A DNA stretch of 64,000 bases from Hathewaya proteolytica DSM 3090 (GTDB taxonomy: Bacteria > Bacillota > Clostridia > Clostridiales > Clostridiaceae): NCBI RefSeq assembly GCF_900142225.1, contig NZ_FRAD01000005.1, forward strand, positions 124,001-188,000, in the 5' to 3' direction. The position numbers were made by a program, and so were the translations under genes. The notes under the pieces were generated by a model. That model was not told where the DNA came from and ran no database searches. It was given only the letters and a program-made list of their open reading frames with translations. Within the stretch, counting starts at the first letter, position 1; every line of letters starts with the position of its first letter. Below are positions 63,547-64,000 of the stretch, in pieces.

Positions 63547-63780
63547 AAAACCACCCCATTCTTTACAATATTTAGAATGACCATAATTTTAATACAACTA
63601 TACATGATATTATACCACAAATAAAATATATTTATAGGTGTTTTATTAAAAATTTTTTTATTTTTTTCCCCAAATTCAACGAACCTAATAATTATTTTTT
63701 TTTTAGCCATACTATGTTATTATATAGGTATTATATATTTGTTATAATAACATAGATAAAACAATTTAGGAGGATTAACA

Positions 63781-64000
63781 TTGGGAAAAAAACTTTCAGC
63801 ACTATTAATAACATTAAACCTTATTTTCTGCAACACAACTTTAGCTCTTGCAGATACAAAGGAGAAAAAGGACGACCTGGATTTAAAAGCTACCTCTGCA
63901 ATCTCCTATGACTTAGACGATAAATCCATAATATACGCAAAAAACATAGATACAAAAAACTACCCTGCATCTATTACAAAATTGCTTACAGCCCTTGTAT
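63781..64000 (+). CDS. D-Ala-D-Ala carboxypeptidase, DacF-like (5' part)
   Basis: The first 73 residues of a penicillin-binding protein, cut by the window edge. A signal peptide (LSALLITLNLIFCNTTLALA) is followed by KATSAISYDLDDKSIIYAKNIDTKNYPASITKLLTALV, which carries the SxxK active site (S-I-T-K) of D-Ala-D-Ala carboxypeptidases. It starts with TTG, preceded by AGGAGG. An inverted repeat lies just upstream. The DacF-type identity is a guess, because the rest of the gene is not present. Confidence 0.9.
   Translation, partial: MGKKLSALLITLNLIFCNTTLALADTKEKKDDLDLKATSAISYDLDDKSIIYAKNIDTKNYPASITKLLTALV

Overview
The window is a stretch of a low-GC, AT-rich Firmicute chromosome, most likely a motile, spore-forming, strictly anaerobic Clostridium sensu stricto relative. 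The evidence is a complete Gram-positive type flagellar/chemotaxis block (FliY, CheC, CheD, FapA), a pair of alpha/beta-type small acid-soluble spore proteins, a pyruvate:ferredoxin oxidoreductase, a nine-gene V-type ATPase operon in the clostridial order, strong AGGAGG-type ribosome binding sites and frequent TTG/GTG starts. No species is claimed. Most genes lie on the minus strand.

Region 1 (about 1-23,000) is motility. Reading on the minus strand: a chemotaxis/switch operon (fapA, cheW, cheD, cheB, cheR, cheA, cheC, cheY, cheW, fliM, fliY; 22,422 to 12,178) ends at a strong bidirectional hairpin. A late flagellar operon follows (flgM, flgN, flgK, flgL, flaG, unknown orf, fliS, fliD, fliT, flagellin; 12,017 to 4,262) and ends at a 40-nt perfect palindrome. 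The early basal-body genes flgB, flgC, fliE, fliF, fliG come next and run off the window edge. Both the fapA and flgM operons are preceded by sequences with the exact spacing of a sigma-D (sigma-28) promoter, TAAA-N15-xxCGATAA, so the anti-sigma factor FlgM would be made by the sigma factor it inhibits.

Region 2 (about 22,500-30,300) holds a HAD phosphatase, a Cys/His-rich DUF1292 protein preceded by a structured stretch that may be a mobile-element scar, PFOR, a beta-CASP RNase-like metallo-hydrolase and MurG. Region 3 (30,400-43,100) holds two tandem plus-strand SASP genes, then recJ, an M16 peptidase, an unknown membrane-anchored protein, a lytic transglycosylase, coaE, polA and glutaminase on the minus strand, a lipoprotein and a PHP phosphoesterase on the plus strand, an M18 aminopeptidase, and a small Spo0E-like gene with an unusual nested inverted repeat upstream.

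Region 4 (43,100-53,500) begins with a decayed TnpB/IS200-IS605-like tail (tentative), then an unknown acidic protein, peptide deformylase, another unknown protein, and the V-ATPase operon H-I-K-E-C-F-A-B-D, whose proteolipid carries all five residues that form the Na+ site in the Enterococcus hirae enzyme. Region 5 (53,500-64,000) has a B12-binding radical SAM protein, two convergent MVF-family flippases (SpoVB-like and YtgP/MurJ-like), an RluA-type pseudouridine synthase, a UvrD/PcrA-like helicase, nicotinate phosphoribosyltransferase, a small Cys-rich protein, and the 5' end of a D-Ala-D-Ala carboxypeptidase.

No rRNA, tRNA, CRISPR array, intact insertion sequence or prophage was seen. The less ordinary signals are the two flagellar promoters, the nested inverted repeat with the Spo0E-like gene, the two possible TnpB scars, the Cys/His-rich DUF1292 protein and the Na+-type rotor subunit. 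No clearly new multi-gene system was found.
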